From Epiperipatus broadwayi (lineage: Eukaryota; Onychophora; Udeonychophora; Euonychophora; Peripatidae), in assembly GCA_028023455.1 (NCBI GenBank), contig JAQFVV010006272.1:4197127-4261126 (forward strand): a DNA stretch of 64,000 nt, read 5' to 3'. Positions 49,641 through 63,200 of this stretch are shown here, piece after piece. The notes beneath the pieces were generated by a model that had not been told where the DNA came from, did no database searches, and saw nothing but the letters and a program-made list of their open reading frames with translations. The translations under genes were made by a program, and so were the position numbers. Every line of letters begins with the position of its first letter. Positions within the stretch are counted from its first letter, which is position 1.

Positions 49641-49745
49641 TCAAACGTTGTTAGCCGAGAGGTCAGCGCAGCCGCCTTGCAAGCAGGTACTTGGTTGCAG
49701 ACGGTTGTTGTGGGTTCGCCTCCCGGCCGATGCTATGACATATAG
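49640..49745 (+). mobile_element. short tRNA-derived SINE, copy 4 (type B)
   Basis: It begins at GTCAAACGTTGTTAGCCGAG, has box A-like GAGAGGTCAGCGCAG, then CCGCCTTGCAAGCAGGTACT, TTGCAGACGGTTGTTGTGGG, box B GGTTCGCCTCCCGGCC, and GATGCTATGACATATAG before the A-rich tail. The flanking AAAAGAACTGTT (about 49627) and AAAAGAATTGTT (about 49746) form a target duplication with one mismatch. Confidence 0.9.
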
Positions 49746-49759
49746 AAAAAGAATTGTTG

Positions 49760-52500
49760 TAATATATATATCACTAATCAGGCTTTTAATACCAAAACAC
49801 CATTAAGATTTAATGATTGTAGGCTGCTATTGATGATAATCAGGTATGAATTTATTAATTGATCTTGATATCTTTTGTTAAAAGACATTTTGGAATCATA
49901 ATCTGCTTTTTCACAGAATTCAGCTCACCTTACCCTTGTCTCCCAATAATAGCCAATGTTTTTGGTTAATAATGTCAGTTTTCAAAACTCTCTTAGAATA
50001 TTTAGAAAATAATCAGTTACCTTTAAAAAAAATGCTTCATATATGTTTTCTATTTAGTGCTGATTAATTATTATGCTATTACTGAATTCAGTTATTGCTC
50101 TAGAGTGATTCAACTAGTGGGCCAGAAATTAATCCATAAAAACATTACTAATAACAACTGGTGCTCAAGATTTTTGACTTCACATATATAACTAATCATT
50201 TAGATTTCACATTTATGTACTTTTGAATTTATTCTGCAGCTCTTACTATTAGAGGTTATTAAGAAGTATTCTTAATAACATATATATTTTCTTTCTTTCT
50301 TTTTTTTTGACTATTGTAAAAATTCACAGATATGGTGCATATGCAAACGTAGATGATAGCTTAAATTTTATATAAAGTATTTTTATTTTATTTTTTTATT
50401 ATTATTCTTTGAAAAATTCTGACAACTTCAAGTTACAGAAGTAAAAAAAATTGGAGAAAAACGGGTACTTTTAATATAACTTAAGAAAAAAAAAGCATCA
50501 GTATTTTATGCTACAATATGCTTCGTAAACTACTTTCTATCAAAGAATTTCTTTTTCCTTGCATTAACACAATTTATAATGCCATATATTATTTAATTTT
50601 TCGTAAATGATATTTTATTTTTAAATCATAATTATATATATTTATTAGTAATTATATGTGTTATTTTCATGAAATTGTATCTATGTAAAATCTCCATACA
50701 ATTTTAAAATATTTTTACTTTAATATATATATATTAATTAACAACATGGTGAGATTACATGATCTAGACAAGTCGTTGGACTATAAAATCCCAAAAATAA
50801 ATGTTAATCATATGCCAATGCAATATAAAAATCCAGACAATATCTTTCATGATATAGTATTTATCCTCATAATAGAGAATTCTATCAGGTGATTATTATA
50901 GCAAATAAGCTTGACTTAATGCATTTAATTATATATATATATATAAACTTAGTGTAATATGCAATAATAAATAATTATTTAAAAACAATATAACATTAGT
51001 TATTCAATACTATAAAATAAATATTAAAATTCTAAATTGAATTTCTACTTGGAACACTTTTATCAGCTAGGTGTTTCTTCTATAATCTCCAGTTTAATAA
51101 TATGAGTAAATCTTATATAGATCTAAAATTTTATTATTATATTGTTTTAAAATAACAGTTTTTCACTTTATTATTTCCAGTGCCTTTTTTTAAACTGTTA
51201 TTGTTTTTCTTTTCAGTGTTTAGACAGATTAATTATCTTCTTCACAGCTTAATTCTGTTAGTTTTGTTAGTCAGTTAAAATATCACCGAAAGAATCAGTA
51301 TTATAAACAAAAATGTTCAAAGTAATAAAGCGTAAATTTAAAATTTTAAAATAATTTAATATTATGATATTCAATACAGAGAAAAAAAATGCAAACAATT
51401 ATAAAATCTGTACATTATTTATTATATATTATTTGTTTTATTTTGCATTAAATATAGATATCATTGATATATATATATATATGTTTTGGTTATAATTAAT
51501 TAAAGTGGGAATTATGAAAACTAATACTGATTCTGATTCTAGATATCGTTTACTGTTATTTTTAATAAACATTTTTAATGTAATATTTATTTATAGTATT
51601 TAATATTGCTGTTCGAACTATTTATGTAATAGTGCTTCATCAAAATACATATAAACAAGATAATTTCTTTGCACCAGTTCCAATCTATATGTGTATATTT
51701 AATTGATCCTGCCTTCCATCAATTTGAATAGCTATCTTATTGGTATACAAAAGCAAATGAATCAAAACAGTTATAATTGCTCTTTTTAGGACTATCCTCT
51801 TGTACCCTCAGATGTAAATCTCTTCCATTCTCACATATATAATGTTGTCAATATTCTTAATTATAATTAGCAATGGTTTTATGTTTTCTTTAGTAGTACT
51901 AGAAAGTTTTATTACAATGAATGAATCTTGCTTTGAAATACAACTTAAAAATACAAAAGATTCTAATCAGTTAATTGGTCAAGGCCCATCCAAACTTTTA
52001 ATACTATTATTATAATTCTGGTATTTACTCATGATAATTATATATTAACATCATTTTAATCTACATATCTAGAAATTCATGTAAGGTAATCCATTATGCT
52101 TAGAATCTCTATTTGTATTAACTTTTATATATTTTCATTCAATTTTATAAAATTAATGCACATGTTGAATATTATAAAATTAATTTATACTGATGGGATA
52201 TTTTAGAACTCTATTTTTATTTAATTTTTAATAGTTTCATGTATGTCATTTTTATATAATCTGCAAAGTGAACGAATATCTTATAATCGATTCCTCTTAT
52301 TAGTCTCTGAATTATTTATTATCTCAGTAAAATTAACAATGAACTAGCCTCATCCTTTTCCCCCGCTACATGAATAACTCTCTTATTAATATTGTTATAT
52401 ATATATAATTTATTATTTCTATCTACATATGAATGGTGTAAATTTAAAAAATAAACTAATATTTCTTGAGATGAAATTTGATTTAATCATATTTATTTAA
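49760..52500. other. AT-rich sequence, nothing recognised
   Basis: No coding stretch, tRNA-like motif or long inverted repeat was found. Short (TA)n runs occur near 50933 and 51467. Confidence 0.45.
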
Positions 52501-52770
52501 TTAGGCCAAGTACCACATAGCTCATTGAATGCTCTATGTCTTCATACTGTCATCTCCAAACACTTAAGATTGGCCCATACTTAAACGTTTGGGTTGAAAA
52601 GATAGATGATTCATATCTTTTCATAAAGACTTTATCTTGTGTTTGAGAATGAGAGTATTCACTTACATATAGTTTAAAATCTGTAAAGTGCATGTGTGTT
52701 AGCCTGATCACTAATTTACAATTACAATTTATTAACATAGCTCTATATAAATAAATACCTTATTATATAT
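52500..52770. repeat. source-like copy of the 46-bp motif at its right end
   Basis: A slightly less AT-rich stretch ending with AATTACAATTTATTAACATA followed by GCTCTATATAAATAAATACC (52720-52765), the partner of 49582-49627. The 62-codon - strand frame 52550-52738 covers it but has no recognised motif. The 46-bp string may be the 3' end of an interspersed element whose body is to the left. Confidence 0.4.
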
Positions 52771-55700
52771 AACATTATTTTAATAAGTGTTTGATAAAAA
52801 TGTGGTCTTTAAAAGTAAAGTCATTTATATAAAATATAATTAGAAGAAAATGAAATATTCTAGTGCTGCCCCTGTCTGTTGTTAAATTTAATTAAACATC
52901 TTACCTTGTGACTTTATCCAATAACTTTAAGTAGACAAAAATGGAAACACTTTTGATTGCTTTTTGAATTATAGTTGAAATGACTTTTATGAATGATGAC
53001 ATTTACATACAGAAGTGATTCCACTTTCATCTGGTTAGCCTCATATGAAGACATAATAGAAGATGTTTAATTAAATTTAATGTAAATGGGATTAAGTGAT
53101 TTGATTGTGCCTTAAAAACTTAAATGTAAATGATTTTAAGATATTTAATTGGTTTTTAAAATAACTGCATATTAATTGCCATCATTAATTGTATTATATC
53201 TGTACTACCTGTAGTTAATGATATTCACTATATTTACTATAAATGTATGCTTCAAAATTTATCAAGCTTTATTTCTCTACTGACTTTCATTTCTGTTTCA
53301 TATTAATAATCTATTTTTATTCTTTTTTTATAGTTATGCACACCTATTTAAAATTAGAGCTTTAAAACAATGTATTTCATTTATATCTTAATACAATAAG
53401 TATGAACTTATATGCATATACATTAATTTACTTGCATATATTTTCTTTGCAATTTTTCTTTTGCTAGTTATGTCATCTTTTTGCTTGATTACATGGTTTT
53501 TATTGTGAAATCATTACACTTGCTTCATTTTTCAGTACAACTGATCTAAAATAATATTCATCATGTTCAGACTAACATACAGAGTCATATACCAACATCT
53601 TTTTACTTTAAAAAGTTTATTTTTTTTAGAAAACTAGACTAGCCCACTATTAAACCAGTTAGTCTTTAAATGCTTCTTCACAGCATATCAATGTAGTTAG
53701 TATGGTTCTCTAATAATTTCTGTTATTTATCAAAACTTAATAAAGATTACACAAATAGTGCTAATAGCAGAAAATGGATGTTAATTATTTACTAAATTAT
53801 ATTCAATTACCTTTTTGTTGGTTCTTTTTATATTTTTTTAATCTTTCAGTAGTATTTTTTTTGTCATCTCTTAAGAAAAACTTGTTTATTTATTTGTTTT
53901 TTGGGAGTTTTTTTCAAATTAAATAAATATTTCACATCAATTTTTTTTTACAGTTTATTTAAAAATATAACTTAATACATTAATGTAGTCTAAAATATTA
54001 AATTTGCAAGTAAATAAAGAAAAGTAACAAAGTGAAAATAATAAATTGAGGACAGTAGTGATAAACAAAAAAATCTTTGAATAGTAGATATACTTGGTTT
54101 GATTTCATATAAATATTTATTTCAATAATTTCCATGTAAAAGTTAGTGCATTAAAATAAAACTATAATGTAAACATTACATAATTAAAAGCAAATATTAA
54201 TTTTATAAAATAAAATGAACAGATGAAATTAGACTGCAAATTTATTTACAATCTAATAAAAAATAAATCTGGGCATCTGCACTAATAATGAAAAAAGTCA
54301 CTTATTTTGTTTATTCTTTAATTGTTCACAGAAGAATAGTGATGACTATGGAATGGAATTAACTTTTAGCATCTTCATCTTTTTTATTTTGCCATTAATA
54401 AATGTAATGGGAAAAACAATAGCAGCATGATTTAGTGTAAACTGTGATATTGCATTTCATTCTGAAGAAAGGTTTAAAATTTTTTCAATTAAATCTAAAC
54501 ATTTATTTACTCTACCTTAAAATACTTTAATAAATTGATAAGCATAGGAATACATTTGTATTTATTAGAAAATCATATAAGCTATTATTTTAAATCATTA
54601 TATATATATATATATGAAATAAACATTATTACATATAATGTAACTATATTTATTTAAACTGATTTTATATATATATCAATTTAAATTACCAATATAATTT
54701 TATAATATGCTATAAATTAAAATATTAATCTTTTATATTCATTTACTTCAATAGGTAATAATCAGTTTTTAAATATGAAATTGTTATTTTTTGACTTCTG
54801 ACATATATATTGATACTTTAATTCTATCTTAAAGATTAAATATATCTAAAAAGCAGAGATATATTTCATTTATTATATATGAACTTGTTAAACTTTGTTT
54901 TATACTTTTTTGTCAACTTAGCAAATACTTTTGAAGTAGTTTAATATATATATAGACTGTGTGTAATATGTATATACATACTTGTCCCTGAATTTTGTAG
55001 AACTCAGATCAAAAGGTGATATCAGTAAAAACATGTAATAAACAGAGAATCTTACTTAAATTATATTTCAACAAAATGAAAATGTGTTATATGCTTATTG
55101 TTTCACAATTTGCAGGAAATTTAGTTATTTTATAAAATTTATTTTTCTTGTCTTTTGTTCTGAAAAATCATCAATGATATGATGTAGTTTATGTTCAATA
55201 AACGTTGATGTCAACTTACATAATCTTTCTTGAGATTAGAGTTTTTAGGTAAATTTTTAATTAAAAATTTTTTAAAAAATTATATATATATAACAAGCAT
55301 ATTTTACGTTTATGACCCATTATGAAATTTGATGGCAAATTTAGCAAAATGTAAAGTGGTTTTAAATCCTGAAAATTTGCTTCTAATAAAAATGTAGTTG
55401 TTTTTTTTTTCTTCAAAAGACTACATTTCTATAGCATTTTGCAATTCTACCTTTCATTTTTTTATTGTAAATTTTCTATAGGAATAACTAATTTTAAAAA
55501 TAAATAGTAAAAAATTTTAAGCATAAGCTAGATAAGTACCTTATGTAACCAATGTTTAAGGCAATATTATATATATATATAACTAGAAAGCAGGTTTAAA
55601 TTTAAGGCATTCCTTTCTATCAGCTTGCACATAATCACACACGCGTACATATATATTGCTAAGAAATAGCTTATTATAGGGCAAAGATTTTTTTCCGCTT

Positions 55701-56810
55701 TTCTCTAAAGAAAAACAGTGAAGAAAATGGAAGAGGACAACACATATCAAACTTCACAAATTCTGTAATGTGATACTTTGTGATATTACTGTCTTATTCC
55801 ATTTCTAATTAAAAATAACTAAATATTCAATTTTTCACCAATAATTTAGTAATTTATAGATAACTTATTTAAAATATATATATATGCTTGTTTAGATTTT
55901 GAAAAATCACTTTTTAAGCGATGTCAGCTTGATTGTTTCTAATTTCAGTCACTGCAACTCCGACTTTTTTAATTCCAGAAAAAAAATTGATTTAATCAAT
56001 CTAAAACAATTGCATATTTTAAAAGTAATAAAATGCTATAAGTCTTTGTAATCTATTTATTAACTATTATTAATAATCCACTTTCTATGATTTTCATTTT
56101 GCTTTATTCTTAAATTTGATTTACAAAAAAAAAAATTGTTAAACATAAAAAACAGAAATGGGTAATATTTTGATAACATATCTAATTTACGTGTTTGATC
56201 TCGATTTGCTTACCGCTATACCCATATTCAAGCATAGTTTTGTATCACTGCTATCCATAAATCGTTAAATGCATTTTCTGTTACATGGAAGTTAAATCAG
56301 TCAATGATATAGTCTATTATTACATATTAGCAATATTTTTTTAAAAAAATATATAAAGTGTTTATCTTTATAAAGATAAAACATTCTTTAAATATCCTGC
56401 TACAGAATAAAAACCTCTCTAGGATTATTCTACAGAGAAACAGTGATAGAGAAAACTATCGTCACCAGAACAGTATAATGTCAGGGTTTGTTTTTGTTTT
56501 TTTGAATATGTTTTAATTTATGCCTACTATACTTGTAAGTAATGTAAATAACTATAAACTTGTTTTTGTTGATCAACTTAATTCTTAAATAACATTATAC
56601 AAAGAGTTTTTTTCCCTTTAAAAAAAAAAATGTTCAAAGTGATTTTAAAGCAAAATGAAATGAACAAACAGTGTGCATTCGGTTTTCCAGCCTAATAAAC
56701 ACCTCTTTTTCTTTGTACAAAATTCTTTTTTTTTTCTTTTTTGTCAAAAAATATTTACAAAGTTAAAAATAAATTGAAAAAATCATTATATATATATGTA
56801 TTTAATGTAC
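52771..56810. other. AT-rich sequence, nothing recognised
   Basis: No coding, RNA or mobile-element signal that I could support. Short (TA)n runs lie at about 54600, 55567 and 55876. Confidence 0.45.
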
Positions 56811-56814
56811 ACGG

Positions 56815-57790
56815 TGTGTTCGAATGAAAGACGATTGGTGTAAAGCAAAGCACAAGGTGTTATTTATGTTATTGATTATTCAAAATTGTTTCTTTGTAAC
56901 TTAATATACCATTGAATCCTCCGTTGAAATTATCAAAAAAACTTGGTCATTAACTTCTTGATATCCTGAATTGAACCATGATATGCTCTGTTCTTGGCCA
57001 GCTCTTATTTAGGAAATTTCAAAAGTCATTAGGATTTGAATCAGAAAAATAAGGTGGAAGCTCAAGCACAATGATGCTTTTTGATTAAAAAAATTGCATA
57101 CAATTTTGGTACTTCAGCCAGTGTGTTACCAGACAACAATGACCAAAAATAAAAATTTTCACACAATATTCAGGTCCCTTGCACAAAATAATTGGGTCAA
57201 AATATCCAAATAATAATTAGCATTTACCATATGAGCTTCAGAAATTTATTCATAGTGAGTAATCCCATTAGAATTTTCTTAAAAAACAGTCTGCAATGTT
57301 TTAATTCTCTTTTGCATTTATATCTTTTTTTGTTTTTCTTTTTTGGGAAAATGTTCATTCTGCCCTCTAGTGTTTAATTGATGGCTAATATTGAAAAATA
57401 TCACATTTCATCACCCATTATGATTTTTAACAAGAATTTCAGACCTATAGTTATTGTACTTTTGAATGTCTTTACTGTAACTCAATTGTCAACAAGTGAG
57501 GCACAAAGCATATGCATCCTTTCCCCTTTTTTAAATCTTCCATTACAATGTGATGGAAAGTAGAGTTTGGAATGCCAGTGTGGTAGGTCCTCAATGAGTC
57601 TGACAGAAAAGATAGTTGTAAACTTTTTGCATGTTTTTTTTTTTCAATTGTTTTGATGCACTTAGTTATGGATCATTTTCAATGCTTCTCCTGTCATTAT
57701 TAAATCTTGAAAACCACTTCAAAACATTACTGTATTTCATGGCTTTGTTGCTGTACACAGTTTGAAGCATTTCAAACATTTCAGTACCAG
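56815..57790 (-). pseudogene. mariner-like transposase relic
   Basis: On the - strand, eroded transposase is readable in order. At about 57410-57570 a region with MEDLKKGKGCICFVPHLLT resembles the mariner stretch that ends in W-V-P-H-x-L-T. Towards 57110-57160 is the block that in the family holds D-N-A-x-x-H. At about 57015-57070 LELPPYFSDSNPNDF matches the family P-P-Y-S-P-D-L-A-P-x-D pattern, with Asp kept in both acidic places. DIKKLMTKFF at about 56950 follows. TACACGGTGTGTTCGAATGA at about 56808 looks like its terminal repeat; the other end was not found. Stops and frameshifts show it is dead. The + strand frames 57192-57377 and 57378-57563 are antisense shadows. Confidence 0.75.
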
Positions 57791-57899
57791 TCTGAATAAT
57801 TTAAAACAAATTTAATTATAGTGTATTATTCTATCATGAGTTTTTTATAAAGATATGAAATACAATATTATATTTCATGACATAACTCAAAATCTAGAA

Positions 57900-59370
57900 A
57901 TTCTGGCATCTTAAAATTTTTGTGGTGATTAGCTCACTGATAGCACTGCAGACAGCTTGGAAAAAGAACAGATCATCTTTTCACTGGGAAACAATCAATG
58001 TTATTAAAATTAAATATGTATGCATATGAAAAATATAAAACCCAATTACTTATTTACACAGCTGCTTTTAATAGATATATTTAGTTGTTGTTTTTTATAA
58101 TATATAAAAATGTGTATGCTGTACTATAACAAAGATTTTTATGATTAAAAGTAAACTTAAAACATTCTTTTGAGAATATTATGTGGAATTTCTTAGAATG
58201 CGGAGAACTTCTCCAATAGAAAAAAAATGGTTATTTTTTTTTATATCAGTAATACAAAGGAAAAATACCTTGTAACAAAACTAATTCATTTGTTCTGACC
58301 ACAGAAATCCTCTCTTTGTGATTTTTTTACTGTGCTTTCTTAAATATGTTATATATGTATATGCCTAAAATTAGAAGATATTTTTATAAACTTATAGATG
58401 CAGTTATTAATAATTTAATGGAATTTTTTTATGCATTTTTTAAGATAAACTTCAGCTATAAAATTATCAGATAAATAATTAACTAAAAGCTGGGTTTGCA
58501 AATATGTAAAGTATTATAATGGACTTATCCTTATATAATTGCAAAATAGTGAAATCAAAATGTTTCAGTTTTGTTTTAAAGATGAGTTCTACAAATATTG
58601 CTATATAGTATGCTTTCATTTTACAATGTCTGGTTTCTAATTGATAAATTGCTCAGTTATGTCATATTTAGATAAAATCATAAAAATTAAATTTACATAT
58701 GTATATTTAATTACATTTCCATATTCTGTCTTTCTAGATAAAACACAGAATTTAAATATAAAATTTTGATGATGTAATTGTACTGAGTATACTTTTACAT
58801 TCATGTTGAAAGTTTACTTGGTACAATTATATTTTTAAAATTTTATATTTAAACTCTGTATAAGTATTATTTTATATTAATATATATATATAATTTTTTA
58901 TAAACTTTATAAATGAAATTACTGAAAAATTAATGAGATTTTTCATCTATTTTTTAATTAGAGCTCAACCAAAATATAATCAAACATAAACTGGATAGAC
59001 AAACTGAATTTTTTCATCAAGTGCAACAATATTTATATTTGTTTGGAACCTATGAGCTAAAGGGATATAGTAAGTAACAGATGAATACAAATATTATTGC
59101 TGGTAGAAATGGTTCAATTTGCCTGTCCAGTCTTTAATTGATTGATTGCTTTGGTAAATCTTGGTTGAGTTCTAAATGATAAAATACTAAGAAAATTGTA
59201 TTAATCTTTCGATATATATATATATAACCTATGCAGGAATAATGACTTCACCAATAATTCAAACAAAATCAATAAAATAGAAGGCATTATTCACTATGCC
59301 TTCCAGATACCAAGTAGTGAGGATTTTAATGATTTTCCATTCTATTTACTTTCTGACTATATATAAATAT
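57900..59370. other. AT-rich sequence, nothing recognised
   Basis: No feature could be supported. Confidence 0.45.
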
Positions 59371-59371
59371 A

Positions 59372-60232
59372 CACTTGGGTCTCATTTTACGCTATAGATA
59401 GGTTCCTCAGAAAACACACGCAAATGAAATCGCACAAACATAGACATAACTTACATTGAAAAAGGAGGGATGTGGTCTGTGATTTTTCAAAATTCACGTA
59501 AAAGCAAAGCACCAATGTAAAATTACTTTAAAATTCGCGCAAAAATAAGAAAATAAAATATCACTAATAAAAAATTTCAAATTTGAAAAAAATTGATACA
59601 AGACAAACTTTTTTTAACTATAATATTCAATTATATTCAAAATAATATATTTTTATGCATAATTTACAGTACAGTAATTTACATTTTTTTATACATGTTT
59701 TAATTATTATGATTTTCTGGTGACAACGTAATTAATAATTAATCTTTGAGATGATTTTATTAATTGTTTACGAAGCTCGCGATATCCACATATACAATCA
59801 TTTAGCTCTTGTTGGAATTTAAGAGCACGTTAATGATTAGTGTCATTAATAAGAAAATAATAATTGATTACATTCTTTTTTAAAAAGCAAAAACAGAATG
59901 TGATTTAAAATGCAAAATTAACACGCACAATGTTTGAACAAATTTACATTATAATCTTGTAAAATTTAATATGTGTATACATAAAATGTGGAAATCATGA
60001 TTTTAATTTCATTATTGCATAAAATCTTACCATTATAAAGCTCTGAAAATATTGAAATTACTAAGATGAAAGTCGAATTCCAATAATGTGCTATTACTTT
60101 CAATATAAGTAAGTGCGTGAAATTTATTATTTAAAGTAATAGCGCATTATCAGAAATTGACTTCCGGTGAAACACGAATCGCGTAACTTCAAAATCATGT
60201 TAAATAAGTTCACATAAAAAGAGACCCAGGTG
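59372..60232. mobile_element. non-autonomous DNA transposon (MITE), TA target site
   Basis: Ends CACTTGGGTCTCATTTTA (left) and TAAAAAGAGACCCAGGTG (right) are inverted complements, 16 of 18 matching, with TA directly outside both. Subterminal TTCGCG- and GAAATCGC-type motifs occur at both ends. An inner inverted pair GTGCTATTACTTT / AAAGTAATAGCGC lies at about 60089-60149. There is no transposase. The TA site and the end style are compatible with a Tc1/mariner superfamily MITE, perhaps pogo/Tigger-like; this assignment is inference. Confidence 0.8.
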
Positions 60233-63200
60233 TATATATATAATAGTAAGAAAGTCAAATCATTTATTATTTAGCTTGAATTTAAATCCTGAATATTGGA
60301 TATTGAAGACAGGTGTACTTCCATTACTTCATTTCAATTGATCAAAAAATACTTTCAAATTTCTATAGAAACTAAAAGCTCCATGACAACTATTTTTAAT
60401 AATGAATTGGTTATTTATGACATCTTTCAAACTGTGTAGATTATAAATTAATACAAGTCATCTAAAAAAAAGTTCTACATAATAGTAAAAAAATTAGTCT
60501 TACTAATTTTTTAAAATCTTATAATAAAGATTTTTTGTCATCAAAAATAGTATCCTATACAGATGGTATATTGTAAAGACTTGTAATTTAACTTTTTATC
60601 CCTCACTGAATAATTATTCTTTTATACAAATTATTGAGCATCTGATTGTAAATTTCAGTGGAGTGATACACTTTAGATCATTTTAAGATCCAGTAATAGA
60701 AAGTTAAATTTAAACTAAGGATATTAAAAAAGATAGAATAATTATGTTCAAAATATTTTTTCACACATACCTAGATAAATTCAAATTTATAGGCATGACT
60801 TTTATAAACAATGTGTTATGCACTTGATAATTTAAACTTAAAAATTGAATTTATTTTAAAAATCAGTTTAATTTATTATTGGTTACTTTTACATAGAAAT
60901 TATATTACAGTAAAGTTTATTAAAATGAATTACATGGTTTCAGAAAGCCATAAATTATATTATTGGATCATTATAGTTTACATTGAATTCATGCATTTAG
61001 AGTTCACTGCCAAGACCAAAGTTATTATCCAAAATTATGCTTAAGTAGGAAAATCAAAAATGAATGTAAAAACATATATAAAATTAATTGTTGTGTATAC
61101 TATACAGTTACATTTTAAATAAAACTAAAATTTCTTATAAAAGTATAAAATTAAATCATAAATTTATGTATTTTAATAAAACTTTACAGATGATTGATTT
61201 CTAGACTTTGCCTTCTTGCAAGATAATATTAAACAGTGATGCAATTTCTCTGTAAGCTTCATCTTGTAATGCTTCCAATTAAAAAATTCTTCAAACAATT
61301 GCTTAACCTTTTAACCAGATTTGCTTCATTGGTGCTATTATCTGCCATTTACTTTTGATTAATCTACATTAGCAAGAAAATTTTTTCATTAATTATATAA
61401 TGATACAAAGTAAATTATTCAAACTGAACTCTTTTTCACTATCTGTCATTAAAAAAATAATATAAATTGTTGATTTAATTATTCTATATTCAGAATTATA
61501 ATCACTATTTTACAACTTTCTATTTTAGAAGTGTTTTTTCACTTTATTTCTGATTAATTTTTGATACTGATTATATGAAAAAAAAAATTATAAAATTAAA
61601 ACTAGTAAACTTTAATAAATTGCAAAAGAAAACTGAATTTAAATAAACTTGTGAAGCATAATAATAATATCTAACATTTTACTCAAAGCTGTGACAATAT
61701 GAAAAGCCTTATGCATTTTGTTGCTCTTTTAGTTAGTAATGCATACTATAACATTTTGTTTATTTTAGGCAATAGTATTCAATGAGTTAGTAGTTTCATA
61801 ATTAGTGCTTATCTTTCTACAATTTTAATATACTTTCATTTTGATTTTTTTTAGTTTAAACATTATATTATTCAGATTTTAATTTTATAGTACATAGCTA
61901 AAATTATTATAATATGCACATCTAGGAGAATATTTTTAAAGAAAAATATCTTTCATTTTAACTAATAGGGATAGAAAAAGTTAAATAAATTAAATAGATA
62001 ATTTTTTTGTTTTATATGACAAAAATGTTTAGCATTCTAATGTTAATTATATATTTTTGCAATTGTTTTATAAATTATAATTTAATGAGAAAAAGTGTTT
62101 ATTCTGTTAGTCATTTACTCTTGGAGTCTTCATTGTAGCAGACTTCACTGTATTATTAAACAAAATAGTATGAAAGAATTTAGTAAATATTACAAATACT
62201 TATTATGATCTAGCTTCTATTAAAGTTAACTATGGAAAATTTTTAATGAGAACAGTCACATAAAAATCATAGTTTCAAAGATCCTATCTTGATATTAATT
62301 AAGTAAAAGCTCAAACTTCATTGATTAATAAATAAATAGTCAAATAATTAGACATTTGGAAAGTCATGTAATGCTCGAGGACCAGAAACAATGGATTGAA
62401 CTTCAAATCTAGAAAACTTTAACTATCAATTCTGTCATGATATCACTATACTAAACTGAAAATGACGGTAGTAATAATATTTAGTTATAAATGAAACCTA
62501 ATTTTTTTTAAAAGTATTAATAATAATTCATAATTATCTCAAATAATAATATTTTATAAGCAGTTTATGTTATTATTATGTAAAGACTATAATTTTTAAA
62601 ACATATCTAAAAAAAAGAGGACACTTATATAAATTGTTGTAAATTTAATGCAATCTCTTTTTGTATGTAAAAGAATTCTTCTTTATTTTGTAATATCATC
62701 ATCATATTTCAGTATTATGATTATAATCACTTTTATACCATTATTATTACAGTTATTGTTAAGTTATTAGCTAGTATTATATAATTATTAAAAATTAAAT
62801 TATTCATTTAAATACGGTTTGAATAACAGTTTAAATCTTTTTTTTTAATTCATGGTTTTATTATAAACGAAAAATATCATGCATGAATTAATAGATGGTT
62901 AGTATTTAGACTTTAAAACTTTAGTTTGAGAATTATTATTCTATCTACACATTTACCTCTTTTTTTTTTTTTTGTAATTATTTTTTTGTTTCGTTTATTT
63001 TTTTTTTCAAATTGTTTTATAATAATAATTTTTAATTACTATTTTATATCTATAAAATTTATTTAACTATTGTAACTTGATAAAAATAAACATTATTGAT
63101 TTGCTAAATTCAGATCCTAATATATAATTTAGTGTCCTTTAGAAAAAAATTATAACGACATCAATTTCATTGCTTTTTCAGAAATATAATTGGAGTGACT

